Source of the DNA: an uncultured Caldilineaceae bacterium
Lineage (GTDB): Bacteria > Chloroflexota > Anaerolineae > Caldilineales > Caldilineaceae
DNA: 64,000 bases
Reading direction: 5' to 3'
NCBI GenBank assembly: GCA_951812725.1
Contig: OX638330.1
Coordinates: 3,575,405-3,639,404 of the forward strand
A model generated the notes under the pieces. It was given only the letters and a program-made list of their open reading frames with translations, made no database searches and was not told the origin of the DNA. This document shows, piece by piece, positions 1 through 10,296 of this stretch. A program made the position numbers and the translations under genes. How positions within the stretch are numbered: position 1 is the first letter of the stretch; the number at the start of each line of letters is the position of its first letter.

Positions 1-2
1 TT

Positions 3-881
3 GATGGCGAAAACACAGTCGTCTCCGACCCCGATCAGAAGCACTGCATCCATGCGCTGAAGAGCTTGGATCATCTGGTCGTGATCGACATCTTCTTGAC
101 CGAGACCGCAGAGCTGGCCGATGTGGTGCTGCCTGCCACCTCCTGGGCCGAGACCGACGGCCATTTCGTGAATACCGAGCGGCGCATCCAGCGCGTACGC
201 AAGGCTGTGGATCCGCCGGGCGAAGCCAAGCCGGACTGGTGGATCATCGGCCAGATCGCGCAGCGAATGGGTATGCGCGGACTGGACTACAGTTCGCCCG
301 TGCCTATTTTCGATGAACTATGCGAGCTGGCGCCTATTTACAACGGCATCGACTGGGAACTGGCGGACGGCGGCCAGTACCAGTGGCCGATCCCCTACCG
401 GGGCCATCCGGGCACGCCGCGCCTGCACGAAGATGAATTCATCAACGGCCGCGGCAAGTTCAGCTTCACCGACTACCGCGATCCGGCCGAAACAATTGAC
501 GAGGCCTACCCGCTGTGGCTCACAACCGGGCGGCGGTTGGAGAGTTATCACACGCGCACACAGACGGGAAGATCGGAGGGCATCAACCAGTTGCTGCCGG
601 AGGAGACGCTGGAGGTGCATCCGAGCGACGCCGCCCGCTACGGTCTGCACGACGGCGGCTGGGCCAAGATGAGCAGCCGCCGCGGCGCGGTGGACGTGCG
701 TGTTGAAACAACGAGGCGCTCTCCGCAAGGAACAGTGTTCGCCAGTTTCTCATTTGCCGACGTGCCCATCAACGTGCTGACCGGCTCCGGATATGATCCG
801 ATTACGCAGACGGCAGAACTGAAAGTTTGTCCGGTTTTGGTTGAGCCGATTGGAGAGAGAGTGCCGCTAGCCGCGGACTGA
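3..881 (+). CDS. Formate dehydrogenase alpha subunit, C-terminal part (5' end outside window)
   Basis: Molybdopterin-containing oxidoreductase that would oxidise formate to CO2 in the cytoplasm or at the membrane. The reading frame is open to the left edge of the window, so only about 290 C-terminal residues are present. The segment FLTETAELADVVLP followed by NTERRIQRVRKAV is typical of FdhF/FdhA-type catalytic subunits. The last ~120 residues, with WLTTGRRLESYHT and later GSGYDPITQTAELK, match the molybdopterin-dinucleotide binding domain. The catalytic Cys/Sec and Fe-S region lie outside the window. fdhD downstream supports the formate dehydrogenase assignment over other molybdopterin enzymes. 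Confidence 0.92.
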   Translation, partial: DGENTVVSDPDQKHCIHALKSLDHLVVIDIFLTETAELADVVLPATSWAETDGHFVNTERRIQRVRKAVDPPGEAKPDWWIIGQIAQRMGMRGLDYSSPVPIFDELCELAPIYNGIDWELADGGQYQWPIPYRGHPGTPRLHEDEFINGRGKFSFTDYRDPAETIDEAYPLWLTTGRRLESYHTRTQTGRSEGINQLLPEETLEVHPSDAARYGLHDGGWAKMSSRRGAVDVRVETTRRSPQGTVFASFSFADVPINVLTGSGYDPITQTAELKVCPVLVEPIGERVPLAAD

Positions 882-991
882 GTTGAATGAGGGCTGCAGA
901 ACGCAGCGGCTGATCTAACGACGTCGTCATTGACTATTCTTTTTTGCCTGATACACGATGGCTACAAGAATGACCAAGCCGGAGGCATTTC

Positions 992-1252
992 ATGCGCGCA
1001 ATTGGCGTTAGAGAATTGAAGACGCACGCTTCAGAAATCATGCGCAAAGTGCGAGAGGAACGGGTCAGCTATACGATAACCTACCGGGGCAAGCCGGTGG
1101 GCGTTCTGCTTCCGCTTAAGGAATATGACGAAAAGTCGCCAGAAGCAAGTCAAGATCCCTGGTCTGAGTTAGAAAAGTTACGCGCTCAGATGGCGTTGAT
1201 GCCTCCGCCAGAGAAGAGTCTGATGGATGCCCTTTCCGAGATGCGAAGGTGA
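992..1252 (+). CDS. Phd/YefM-type antitoxin, apparently without a toxin partner
   Basis: Small 86-residue protein. The N-terminus (MRAIGVRELKTHASEIMRKV, then a Tyr-Arg-Gly-Lys-Pro-Val stretch) is the DNA-binding fold of Phd/YefM antitoxins, which repress their own operon and neutralise a VapC-, Doc- or RelE-type toxin. The ribosome binding site GGAGG lies 6 bases before the ATG. No PIN-domain or RelE-like ORF follows: the next gene is fdhD, about 90 bases on. The gene is therefore an orphan antitoxin or a stand-alone regulator. A weak promoter-like TTGACT lies about 60 bases upstream. Confidence 0.75.
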   Translation: MRAIGVRELKTHASEIMRKVREERVSYTITYRGKPVGVLLPLKEYDEKSPEASQDPWSELEKLRAQMALMPPPEKSLMDALSEMRR

Positions 1253-1344
1253 TGCCGTTGGCTAAAGCCTGCCCAACAACTAGCGCACTCTCTGGCCTCC
1301 ATACATTTGATTCTTCCTCTTGCAGTTCTATGCGGTGAAACCAA

Positions 1345-2223
1345 ATGATTCCTCGCGTCGGAAGCAAGGTGCGCGCCCGCATCACGGTTGTGGAGCAGGG
1401 GCGCCGCAGAGAGAGGGATGACCAGCTGGCGACGGAAGAGCCGCTGGAAATACGCCTGCAAGCGGCGGGCGAAACGCAGACCGTTGCCGTGACGATGCGC
1501 ACGCCGGGCAATGACTTTGAGCTGGCTGCCGGGTTCCTGCACAACGAGGGCATCATCAGCGAGCCAGCACAGCTGAACGGCATCACCTACTGTGTGGACG
1601 CCGATATCGACGCCGACCAGCGCTACAACATCGTGAACGTCGGTTTGCGTTTGGCAGGCCTGCCGGAGTTGGCGACCCTCGAACGCCATTTTTATACGAC
1701 AAGCGCGTGCGGCGTCTGCGGAAAGGCCAGTCTCGACGCCATCGCGATGCGCGATTGCCCGGTGCTGCCGGCAGGCCCAGCAGTCAGCCCGTCGTTACTG
1801 ACTGCGCTGCCCCAAAAACTGCGCGCGGCACAGGGACTTTTTGAAGCGACGGGCGGGCTCCATGCAGCCGGTCTGTTCGACGCAAGCGGCACGCTCATGT
1901 GCCTGCGCGAAGATGTGGGCCGCCATAACGCCGTCGACAAGGTGATCGGCTGGGCGTTTATGCAGCGCAAGCTGCCTTTGCATGACTGTATACTGTTGGT
2001 CAGCGGCCGTGCTTCCTACGAGATTTTGCAGAAGTCGACGGTAGCGGGGCTGCCGGTCGTCTGCGCCGTGTCCGCCCCAAGTCATCTGGCGGTAGACGTG
2101 GCCCGGCGCTTCGGCGTCACGCTGGTCGGTTTCTTGCGCGAAGAACGGTTAAACGTCTACGCGGGCGCGCAGAGGATCCAATGGAACGGGCAGATAGGCC
2201 CGGAGGAGATCGATAGTTCGTGA
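1345..2223 (+). CDS. fdhD: FdhD, formate dehydrogenase sulfurtransferase
   Basis: Accessory protein that passes sulfur from a cysteine desulfurase to the bis-MGD cofactor of formate dehydrogenase, which activates the enzyme. The 292-residue length is typical. The conserved CxxC appears in SACGVCGKASL (C122 and C125). The downstream ETGGLHAAGLF and DVGRHNAVDKVIG motifs are hallmarks of FdhD. It lies in the same direction as the formate dehydrogenase alpha fragment, separated only by the small antitoxin gene, so the maturation factor is probably co-expressed with its client. Confidence 0.95.
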   Translation: MIPRVGSKVRARITVVEQGRRRERDDQLATEEPLEIRLQAAGETQTVAVTMRTPGNDFELAAGFLHNEGIISEPAQLNGITYCVDADIDADQRYNIVNVGLRLAGLPELATLERHFYTTSACGVCGKASLDAIAMRDCPVLPAGPAVSPSLLTALPQKLRAAQGLFEATGGLHAAGLFDASGTLMCLREDVGRHNAVDKVIGWAFMQRKLPLHDCILLVSGRASYEILQKSTVAGLPVVCAVSAPSHLAVDVARRFGVTLVGFLREERLNVYAGAQRIQWNGQIGPEEIDSS

Positions 2224-2460
2224 CGGTTGCTTCTTACCTGCCTCTCTCTTCGCACGGTTTGCCACCCCCCAGAACTGCCAGACATATTTAGCCAGTCAAG
2301 GCATGATCACGTTTCGTCATCCGGCGCGAAGCTATACATTTGATCATTCGGGGTATATGTGTCAACATAATCGGACCGTTAGCATTCATTTTTCATACTT
2401 TTTGACTTCGATCCACTGACTTACTTGTATGAACGCTGCAATTACGGAGATAAATCGGAT

Positions 2461-5400
2461 ATGAAACGGATTTTCCTTGTTGGCCTGTTCCTTGTCCTTT
2501 GCCTGGCCGCCGGCCTCTTTTTGTCCGGCGAACGGCTTGCGACCATTCTCGACTCGAACCTTCGCTCCGGCGAAATGAATCTTTCCAGCAATGGAGAGGA
2601 CGGGGTCAAGATGGCGTTCCTCCAGGAAGAGGAAGTCGCGGAGTATGTGCCAGGACAGGTGCTCATCCGCTTCAAGAAGACGGTGACGCGGGAGCAGATC
2701 TCTGATTTTTACGCCGAATACGGGTTGTCGGAAAAAGACAATTTGGACAACAATCTCCTGGACGCGGATCAGGGGCTGCGACTTGCGGGCGTGCCGGTAG
2801 ATGTGGACGAAAGTCTCATCGAGGTGTTGGAAGGGGACGAGCGAGTCGCCTTTGCCGAGCCGAACTACCTGCTGCAGATAAATGAGACGCCGCCTTCAGA
2901 CCCACTGTTCGAGAATCTTTGGGGGCTGCACAATACCGGTCAGACCGGAGGCACTGCCGACGCCGATATCGACGCGCTGGAAGCCTGGGAGATTGGCACC
3001 GGCTCAGACGATGTAGTAATCGCGGTAATCGATACCGGAATCCATATTGAACACGAAGATTTCCAGGCCAACCTGTGGACGAATCCGAAAGAATGTCCGG
3101 GGGGCGTAGGAAAATGCGTAGAGAACGGTGTGGATGACGACGGCAACGGCTATGTAGATGATTTCCACGGCATAAATGCAATCAACAACAGTGGCAGGCT
3201 GCTCGATGACTACGGTCACGGGACGCATGTGGCCGGTATTGCCGCCGCGGCGGGCGACAACAGGAAGGGCGTGGTCGGCGTCAGTTGGAATGCCAAAATC
3301 CTCGGCTGCAAGTTCATCACGGCATTTGGTTCCGGCACGACATCCAACGCCGTCAAATGCTTTAACTACATCCATGACCTTCGCAACAAACAGAAAATAA
3401 ACATACTGGTTACCAATAGCAGCTGGGGCGGTGGTTCGCCCTCCAGGGCCCTGCGAGAGGCGATGGGGCGTGTAGATTCGCCGCTTCATATCTGTTCCGC
3501 AGGCAATTCCAACTCCAATCGCAAGCTCTACCCGGCCGCCTACGATTTGGACAACATTATTTCCGTGGCCGCAACTGACCACGATGATATCTATGCCGGT
3601 TTCTCCAGCTGGGGCGAAGATTGGGTCGACCTGGCTGCCCCCGGTGTAAATATTCTTTCAACCATTCCGGACGGGCGCTGTCCCATGTGCCTGCCCTCCG
3701 GCTATGGGGCCACGAGCGGCACGTCGATGTCGGCCCCCTACGTTACAGGCGCGGCCGCGCTGATCTGGTCAGAGTTTGAGGGATTGAACAACCAGCAGGT
3801 TAAGCAGCGCATCCTGTCTGGCGTCGATCCACTACCGCCCCAGTCAAAGAAAACGTTGACAAACGGGCGCCTGAACCTGTTCAACTCGATGGAGAAGGAC
3901 TCGACGCCGCCTGCGACGGTGACGGACCTGTCACCATCAGGAATACTATTGACCAAGATCCTTCTCTCCTGGACGGCCACGGGTGATGACGGATTCACCG
4001 GGCAGTCGACTGCCTACGATGTCAGGTACGACACAGCGCCGATATCAAACGCCACGTGGGATTCCGCCCAGCGTGTGGAAACGGTTCCGATCCCAGGCGC
4101 CTCCGGAACAAGAGAAACACTGGAAGTGACGGGGCTGGAACCGGACACAACGTACTACTTTGCTCTGCGGGTAGCTGACAATGTAGGCAACGTATCTGAT
4201 CTCTCCAACATAGTCATCGCTCGAACCAGTGCGGGAACGATCGTCTTTGAGGACGACATGGAAAGCGGCGCCGGCAAATGGACTATCGAAGACGCCGACG
4301 ACAGCCTGTGGCATCTCTCCAGTCTACGCTTTAACAGTCCGGAAACATCCTGGTACTACGGTCGGGAGAGACAGCGGGATTACGATACAGGCAAGGAGAA
4401 TGAGGGCAGGATCACGACCGGCGTTATCGACATCGCCGGCGCCGACGACGCCTTGCTAACCTTCTACGAGTGGAGTGAGCTGCAAAGTAACATCCGCTAT
4501 GACCGCACACGGGTGCAGATTTCCACTGATGGAACGACGTGGCGAACGGTCTTCGAGTCCCACGGCACAGATGGACGCTGGGCGCGACGAGACGTTGACC
4601 TGAGCGAGGCTGTGAAAGAAAGCGGCTCGATCCAGGTTCGGTTCTGGATTGATACCGTAGACGAAAGGTTTAACGATAACGAAGGCTGGTATATCGACGA
4701 TGTCCAGGTTCTGACTGCCAAGCTGCAGTTGCCCGGCGAGAGGCAACTCCTGCCCAACCTGTTTGCCCAGTCGATAAATATTGGCTTCAACCCCGCCGAG
4801 CCGTATGCAGGCGAAACGACAACCATCCACGGGACGGTCCTCAACAACGGGAACGCCGATGCCCGTGCAGTCACTGTACAGTTTGTAGATGTCACCGACG
4901 AGGACGCGGCAGTACCGATCGGCCTGCCTCAGACGATTGCTGAGATTCCGGTTGGAGGCAGCGGCGTGGTCCAGGTGCAGTACGACACCGAGGACAAGGG
5001 CGGCGAACGCAGCGTCCGCATGGTCATAGATCCCAACAACTTCGTTTCCGAGCGCAACGAAGCGGACAATGCGGCTAGCAGAATTCTGGACGTAGCCGAA
5101 GCGCCCGCGCCGAACCTGTACGTTGATGCAGACAACATTGGCTTCGACCCGGCCTCACCGCAGCTCGGTGCGCAGGTCACGATCCTGGCTACGATAGTCA
5201 ACAACGGAACCGCAGACGCGACAAGCGTAATTATCCAGTTCAGGGAGGGTAGAACCACGCCCGTCGCCTTGAACCAGGTGATCGACAGTATTCCCGCCGG
5301 CAGCAGCGCAGTGGCAAGCGTTACCTATGATTCCGGCTCGACTTCGGGCGATCCGAGTTTCACGGTCACCGCAGATCCTGACAACTTCATCACTGAGTTG

Positions 5401-8400
5401 GACGAGACTGACAATACAGCAAGGAAGACCCTGGCGCTGCAGTCGGACGCAGAACCGAACCTGGAGCTCTCAACCAGCAATATCGGTATCGCCCCGTCCA
5501 ACCCGGTGCAAGGTGACGAAGTCACAATCTACGCGACAATCCTGAACGCCGGCAATTCCGAAGTGCAGGATGTGCAAGTACAGTTCCTGGACGCCAACAG
5601 AAGTCCTGCCGCGCCGATCGCGGCACTGCAGGTCATTCCAGCGATTGCCCCCGGCAGCAGCGGTGTGGCTTCGATTCGATTCGACACGTCCAACCGCAGC
5701 GGCGACCAGAAGATTCAGGTGCAGGTGGATCCGCATAACCTGATAGCCGAATCCAGTGAAAACGACAATAGCGCCACGGCCACGCTGAGTGTGGAGCACG
5801 GTCCTGCCCCGAACCTGGTGGTTGTGGCCGAAAATATCGGCTTCAGCGCTACCGAAGTGGCTGCCGGCACACCGGTTACCATCTACGCGACGATCCTGAA
5901 CACCGGAAGCGCGCGCGCAGAGAACGTGAATGTGCAGTTTGTGGATGTGACCAGCAACAGCGTGAGACCTGTGGGCGAGCAGCAGGTGATAGAGGTCATA
6001 GAGCCCGGTACGTCGGCAGTAGCTGTCGCGCAATATAAGGCAGCGGGTGGGCAAGGCTCTCGAACTGTTCAGGTGGTTGCCGATCCTGGCAACTTCATCC
6101 GAGAGGTCAGTGAAGAGGACAACGAAGCCAGCGCTTCCCTGAATGTAGGCAGCGCCCCGGCGCCGAATCTGTTCATCCATAGTAACAACATAGCCATATT
6201 CCCGGACCAGCCGGTAAGTGGAGAAGAAGTAACACTAAGGGCAGTTGTCGGTAACAACGGATCTGCGCCGGCCGAGCATGTATCGGTGCAGTTCTTCGAC
6301 ATCTCCAGTGGCGAAGCCCGGCTCTTGGGCAGCGAACAGACGATTTCGGAAATCGGCGTTGGCAGCAGTGGCACAGCAGCCGTGACCATCACAGAATCAA
6401 TCTCGGCCGACAGACCTATAGGAAACCGAAAGATTCAGGTGCTGGTGGATGCCAACAATCGGATCCGCGAATCGAACGAAGAGGACAATACGGCCAGTCG
6501 CCTGTTGACCCTCCAACCTGAGCCGATGCCCAACCTGGTGGTACTGGCTGAGAATATCGGTTTCAGTCCGGCCAATCCCCGTGTAGGCGAGACGGTGACG
6601 ATCCTGGCGGTCGTTCGCAACGACGGCGACGTAGTTGCCAGGAATGTGGTCGTACAGTTTGAAGATGTGAGTGCAGGGCGCCCGACGCCAATCGGAGAGG
6701 CGCAGGAGTTGGACAGGATCGCAGTGGGCGGCAGCGGTGTGGTGACAGTGAAGTTCACCATACCGGACGCCGCAGGCACCTACAAGGTGCGGGTCGTAGC
6801 CGATCCGGGCAACTTTATAGATGAAACGGACGAAATCGACAATCGGGGCACGCGCAGTCTGGAAGTTGGTACCGCGCCGATGCCCAACCTGGTGGCGATC
6901 TCCGATAACATTGGTTTCAATCCGCCCGCGACTTCGGCCGGTACCGACGTAATCGTCTCGCTGACCGTAGTGAATAACGGCGCTGCCGCTGCCGAGAACG
7001 TGCAAGTTCATTTCACGGACGTAACCGGTGGCCGCCTGAGTCCCATAGGCGATATACAGACGTTGCCCTCCGTTGCCGCCGGCGACAGCGCCATCGCAAG
7101 CGTGATCCTCAAGACGGCTGGGCGCGCAGGTGAGCGACGCATCAGAGCCAGTGTTGACAGTCTGTCGATAATTCCCGAGAGCGATGAAACTGACAACAGT
7201 GCCAGCAAGACGTTGGTCATCACAGCGGGAGCTTCGCCCAATCTGTCGGTGCATGCCGCCAACATCAGCTTCACGCCCACGCATCCGAACTCGGGCGACG
7301 AGATTCGTGTGCGCGCGGTAGTTGTCAACCAGGGCGGAGAAGATGTTGGTGAGGTCGATGTCCAGTTCCTGGACGTGACCGATGATGAGGCAGTGCCGAT
7401 CGGTCAGGGTCAGTTGATTGCTTCGATACCAGCTGGCAGCAGCGGGATCGTGGAATCGGTTCTGGACAGCCGTGGCAAGGCCGGTGAGCGCAAGATCCGC
7501 GTCGTGGCCGACCGCAGAAATCTCATCTCCGAGTCTGACGAGACGGACAATCAGGCCGAGGCCGCGGTTACGATCAACCCGCCTGTGATTCCAAATCTGG
7601 TAATTGATTCAAGCAACGTCGGCTTCCATCCCAGCAGGCCGGTAGACGGCGATCAGGTTACGATCAACGCTACTGTGCTGAACGAGGGCGGCGGCGACGC
7701 CAGTGAAGTTATCGTGCAGTTTGTGGAAGGCAGCGGGCAAGGTGTGCCGATCGGCGAACCTCAGGTAATCGATCGGATACCGGCCGGTAGTAGCGGTGTT
7801 GCCCAGGTCATCTTCGATACGGACGGCAAAGACTCGCCGACCATTCAGGTGATCGTCGATCCCAACAACTATATTACGGAAACGAAAGAGACCGACAACA
7901 GGGCGTCCGCTGCGCTCAAGATGGCGTCGCAGCCGCTCCCGAATCTGGCTATCAAGAGCAGCAATGTTGCCACAACACCGAAGTCGCCGCGCGAAGGGCA
8001 GAAGATTATTCTGACTGCGGTGATCGTGAATCACGGCAGCGCGCCGGCACGCGACGTGGATGTTCAGTTCATGGATGCCACGGAACGGCCCGCGGTCCCG
8101 GTAGGGGCGGCGCAGTCGATCTCGTTAATCCCGCCCGGAGGCAGCGCAGCCGTGGGCGTTGTCTACGACACGACCGACAGGGAGGGTTCTCGCCGACTCC
8201 GGGTGACGGCCGATCCCGGCAACTATATCGAGGAAAGCAGTGAAAGCGATAACACGGCCAGCAAGTCGGTGGCGGTGTTGGAACGGGCTGCGCCGAATCT
8301 GATTGTGCAACCCCGCAATGTGGGCTTCAATCCGGCGTCCCCGACCGAAGGCGACCGCGTGCTGGTCCGAGCGATCGTCCTCAATGACGGCGCCGAGGAT

Positions 8401-10149
8401 GCTGCTGATGTGGTGGTTCAGTTCCTTGACGTGACGGAAGCAGGGGTCGTGCCAATTGGTCAGCCGCACGTCATTGGCTACCTGGCGGCAGGCTCGAGTG
8501 CCACAGTGCCCATCATATATGACACTCTGGACAGACCGGGCGATCGCCGCATCCGTGTCGTCGTCGATCCGAACAACTTCATCCGTGAGAGCAGTAAAGA
8601 AGACAATCAGACTGTTGTTACCTTGCCGGTGCAGGCCGCGATGGCGCCGAACCTGGCGATGCTGTCGGGCAACATCAAGTTTGTTCCACAGTCACCGGAG
8701 ATTCACGATGTGGTGACTGTCTCGGCCACGGTGCTCAACAACGGCACCGAAACGGCCCATGATGTGATCGTGCAGGTACTGGACGTAACCGGCGGCGGGT
8801 CGGTACCGGTCGGCACGGAACAGCTGCTGGATGCAGTTCCGGCTGGCGGCGGCGGTACGGTTGAAGTTTCCTTTACGGATACCGGTGAGACTGGAAGCCG
8901 ACAGATTCGGGTGGTCGTCGATCCCAACAATGTAATTGCCGAAATGAATGAGCGGGACAACCAGGCTACGCGGGGGATCTTCATCTCGCCGCCGCAGCTG
9001 GCCGACATAGACTTTGGCGAAGACGATGTTGAATTCGATCCTGAAGAGCCGGTCGAGGGGAGCGAGACGACGATATCGGCGAAGATAACAAACCGCGGCA
9101 ACGCTAATGCCAGAGGTTTCGTAGTACGCTTTATGGACGTTACCGAACGCGTGCCCAGACCTATAGGCGGTCCGCAGCGAGTCGACCAGCTGGGCGCGAA
9201 TGACAGTACCACCGTTTCAGTAACCTACGACACCGCAGGCAAGGCGGGCGAACGCAAGATCCGTGTGGTAGCCGATTCGGAAGATGCGGTCGAAGAGCTG
9301 GACGAAGAGAACAACAGGGTTGAGAAGGTTCTGAGGGTGCGTACCGCTTCCCAAGCGTCCGATGAGGCGCCGAACCTGACGATCCTGCCTTCAAACATTC
9401 GCTTCTTCCCGGCCGTACCTGCACCCGGAGACCCGGTCACGATTACGGCAGTTGTTCGCAACCAGGGACAGACGGCGGCGGCAAACGTGTTAGTCCGGTT
9501 TGAAGACGCCACCGAAGACGAAGCAGTCGAAATTGGCGAATTCACAATATCGGAGCCGATTCAGCCGGGTGCGCGTGAGCTGGCGGTGATTACCCTCGAT
9601 ACGGGCGACCTGGAAGGTAATCGCATCATTCGAGTGACCGCCGACCCCAACGACGTAATCAGCGAGACCGCCGAGGACGACAATTTCGCCGAGCGCACAC
9701 TCCGCTTCAGTTCGGGGGCGCAAGGGAATTCGGGAGGGTCGGAAACGGACGGTGTGGCGTCAGCATCTGCCGCTGAAAGCGGCGTGGGGGGGCCCAACCT
9801 TGCGCTGAACGCCCAGGAAGTCGTGGTAAACGTGGCGCGGGCCGGTGAAGGCGACCTGGTGGTTGTCGCCGCAACGGTGCGCAACGAAGGCAGCAGTGAC
9901 GTGGGCGGCTTTAGCGTCCACGTCCTGGATGAGTCCGACAATCTCAACCCGCTCGGTTCGCCGCAGACGGTAGAGCGCCTGGCCGCCGGTGAGGAGGTCA
10001 CCGTGCGCACCACTTTCCGGGCAGCGGAGGGTCTGGGCGTGCGGACGCTGCAGATTGTCGTAGATCCGACAAATCTGGTTTCGGAAAGCACTGAGGTGGA
10101 CAACCGAGTCAGCGTTCTGGTTGGCGCCCTGGACCAGGCCGACGGATAA
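2461..10149 (+). CDS. Secreted subtilisin-like protease with 15 CARDB repeats
   Basis: Very large exported protein of 2562 residues. I chose the ATG at 2461 because it begins directly with a signal peptide (MKRIFLVGLFLVLCLAAGL); an upstream TTG would add 12 unlikely residues. Order of parts: propeptide (about 60-140), S8 peptidase domain with D191 (AVIDTG), H253 (GHGTHVAG) and S422 (GTSMSAP), a fibronectin-III-like module (about 480-595), a jellyroll/MAM-like module (about 600-755), then 15 CARDB-type immunoglobulin-like repeats of about 118 residues. Repeats open with PNL..xxNIGF and contain VxNxG and PxNxIxExxExDN signatures. They start near nt 4750, 5107, 5452, 5806, 6160, 6526, 6880, 7234, 7588, 7936, 8290, 8644, 8992, 9364 and 9790. 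No sortase motif or C-terminal membrane anchor is seen. The repeats probably act as a spacer or adhesive stalk for an extracellular protease. Confidence 0.93.
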   Translation: MKRIFLVGLFLVLCLAAGLFLSGERLATILDSNLRSGEMNLSSNGEDGVKMAFLQEEEVAEYVPGQVLIRFKKTVTREQISDFYAEYGLSEKDNLDNNLLDADQGLRLAGVPVDVDESLIEVLEGDERVAFAEPNYLLQINETPPSDPLFENLWGLHNTGQTGGTADADIDALEAWEIGTGSDDVVIAVIDTGIHIEHEDFQANLWTNPKECPGGVGKCVENGVDDDGNGYVDDFHGINAINNSGRLLDDYGHGTHVAGIAAAAGDNRKGVVGVSWNAKILGCKFITAFGSGTTSNAVKCFNYIHDLRNKQKINILVTNSSWGGGSPSRALREAMGRVDSPLHICSAGNSNSNRKLYPAAYDLDNIISVAATDHDDIYAGFSSWGEDWVDLAAPGVNILSTIPDGRCPMCLPSGYGATSGTSMSAPYVTGAAALIWSEFEGLNNQQVKQRILSGVDPLPPQSKKTLTNGRLNLFNSMEKDSTPPATVTDLSPSGILLTKILLSWTATGDDGFTGQSTAYDVRYDTAPISNATWDSAQRVETVPIPGASGTRETLEVTGLEPDTTYYFALRVADNVGNVSDLSNIVIARTSAGTIVFEDDMESGAGKWTIEDADDSLWHLSSLRFNSPETSWYYGRERQRDYDTGKENEGRITTGVIDIAGADDALLTFYEWSELQSNIRYDRTRVQISTDGTTWRTVFESHGTDGRWARRDVDLSEAVKESGSIQVRFWIDTVDERFNDNEGWYIDDVQVLTAKLQLPGERQLLPNLFAQSINIGFNPAEPYAGETTTIHGTVLNNGNADARAVTVQFVDVTDEDAAVPIGLPQTIAEIPVGGSGVVQVQYDTEDKGGERSVRMVIDPNNFVSERNEADNAASRILDVAEAPAPNLYVDADNIGFDPASPQLGAQVTILATIVNNGTADATSVIIQFREGRTTPVALNQVIDSIPAGSSAVASVTYDSGSTSGDPSFTVTADPDNFITELDETDNTARKTLALQSDAEPNLELSTSNIGIAPSNPVQGDEVTIYATILNAGNSEVQDVQVQFLDANRSPAAPIAALQVIPAIAPGSSGVASIRFDTSNRSGDQKIQVQVDPHNLIAESSENDNSATATLSVEHGPAPNLVVVAENIGFSATEVAAGTPVTIYATILNTGSARAENVNVQFVDVTSNSVRPVGEQQVIEVIEPGTSAVAVAQYKAAGGQGSRTVQVVADPGNFIREVSEEDNEASASLNVGSAPAPNLFIHSNNIAIFPDQPVSGEEVTLRAVVGNNGSAPAEHVSVQFFDISSGEARLLGSEQTISEIGVGSSGTAAVTITESISADRPIGNRKIQVLVDANNRIRESNEEDNTASRLLTLQPEPMPNLVVLAENIGFSPANPRVGETVTILAVVRNDGDVVARNVVVQFEDVSAGRPTPIGEAQELDRIAVGGSGVVTVKFTIPDAAGTYKVRVVADPGNFIDETDEIDNRGTRSLEVGTAPMPNLVAISDNIGFNPPATSAGTDVIVSLTVVNNGAAAAENVQVHFTDVTGGRLSPIGDIQTLPSVAAGDSAIASVILKTAGRAGERRIRASVDSLSIIPESDETDNSASKTLVITAGASPNLSVHAANISFTPTHPNSGDEIRVRAVVVNQGGEDVGEVDVQFLDVTDDEAVPIGQGQLIASIPAGSSGIVESVLDSRGKAGERKIRVVADRRNLISESDETDNQAEAAVTINPPVIPNLVIDSSNVGFHPSRPVDGDQVTINATVLNEGGGDASEVIVQFVEGSGQGVPIGEPQVIDRIPAGSSGVAQVIFDTDGKDSPTIQVIVDPNNYITETKETDNRASAALKMASQPLPNLAIKSSNVATTPKSPREGQKIILTAVIVNHGSAPARDVDVQFMDATERPAVPVGAAQSISLIPPGGSAAVGVVYDTTDREGSRRLRVTADPGNYIEESSESDNTASKSVAVLERAAPNLIVQPRNVGFNPASPTEGDRVLVRAIVLNDGAEDAADVVVQFLDVTEAGVVPIGQPHVIGYLAAGSSATVPIIYDTLDRPGDRRIRVVVDPNNFIRESSKEDNQTVVTLPVQAAMAPNLAMLSGNIKFVPQSPEIHDVVTVSATVLNNGTETAHDVIVQVLDVTGGGSVPVGTEQLLDAVPAGGGGTVEVSFTDTGETGSRQIRVVVDPNNVIAEMNERDNQATRGIFISPPQLADIDFGEDDVEFDPEEPVEGSETTISAKITNRGNANARGFVVRFMDVTERVPRPIGGPQRVDQLGANDSTTVSVTYDTAGKAGERKIRVVADSEDAVEELDEENNRVEKVLRVRTASQASDEAPNLTILPSNIRFFPAVPAPGDPVTITAVVRNQGQTAAANVLVRFEDATEDEAVEIGEFTISEPIQPGARELAVITLDTGDLEGNRIIRVTADPNDVISETAEDDNFAERTLRFSSGAQGNSGGSETDGVASASAAESGVGGPNLALNAQEVVVNVARAGEGDLVVVAATVRNEGSSDVGGFSVHVLDESDNLNPLGSPQTVERLAAGEEVTVRTTFRAAEGLGVRTLQIVVDPTNLVSESTEVDNRVSVLVGALDQADG
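4750..10100 (+). repeat. 15 tandem CARDB-encoding repeats, period about 354 bp
   Basis: In-frame diverged tandem repeats inside the subtilase gene, each coding about 118 residues. Spacing is very regular (354 bp between units 3-4, 4-5, 6-7, 7-8, 8-9, 10-11 and 11-12), with slightly shorter or longer units elsewhere. Unit 13 (near 8992) has lost the PNL opening. The last unit is the most diverged and follows a Gly/Ser-rich linker near 9710-9790. Confidence 0.9.
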
Positions 10150-10174
10150 AGCAGGCCAACTGATATTGCATTAC

Positions 10175-10215
10175 AACGCCCCTCTGCGCTGTTCTTACAC
10201 TCGCAGAGGGGCGTT
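10175..10215 (+). terminator. Perfect 14-bp stem-loop after the subtilase gene
   Basis: AACGCCCCTCTGCG at 10175-10188 pairs perfectly with its complement at 10202-10215, with a 13-base loop, 25 bases after the stop codon. No T-run follows, so it could be a factor-dependent terminator or an mRNA 3'-end stabiliser rather than a classical intrinsic terminator. Confidence 0.6.
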
Positions 10216-10296
10216 GCGTGCTCAGGATTGTAGACGTACCGTAACTACTCAGCCGCAACTGATTCGCATATCTGAACGAAGGGAGCAAAGGTGTTT

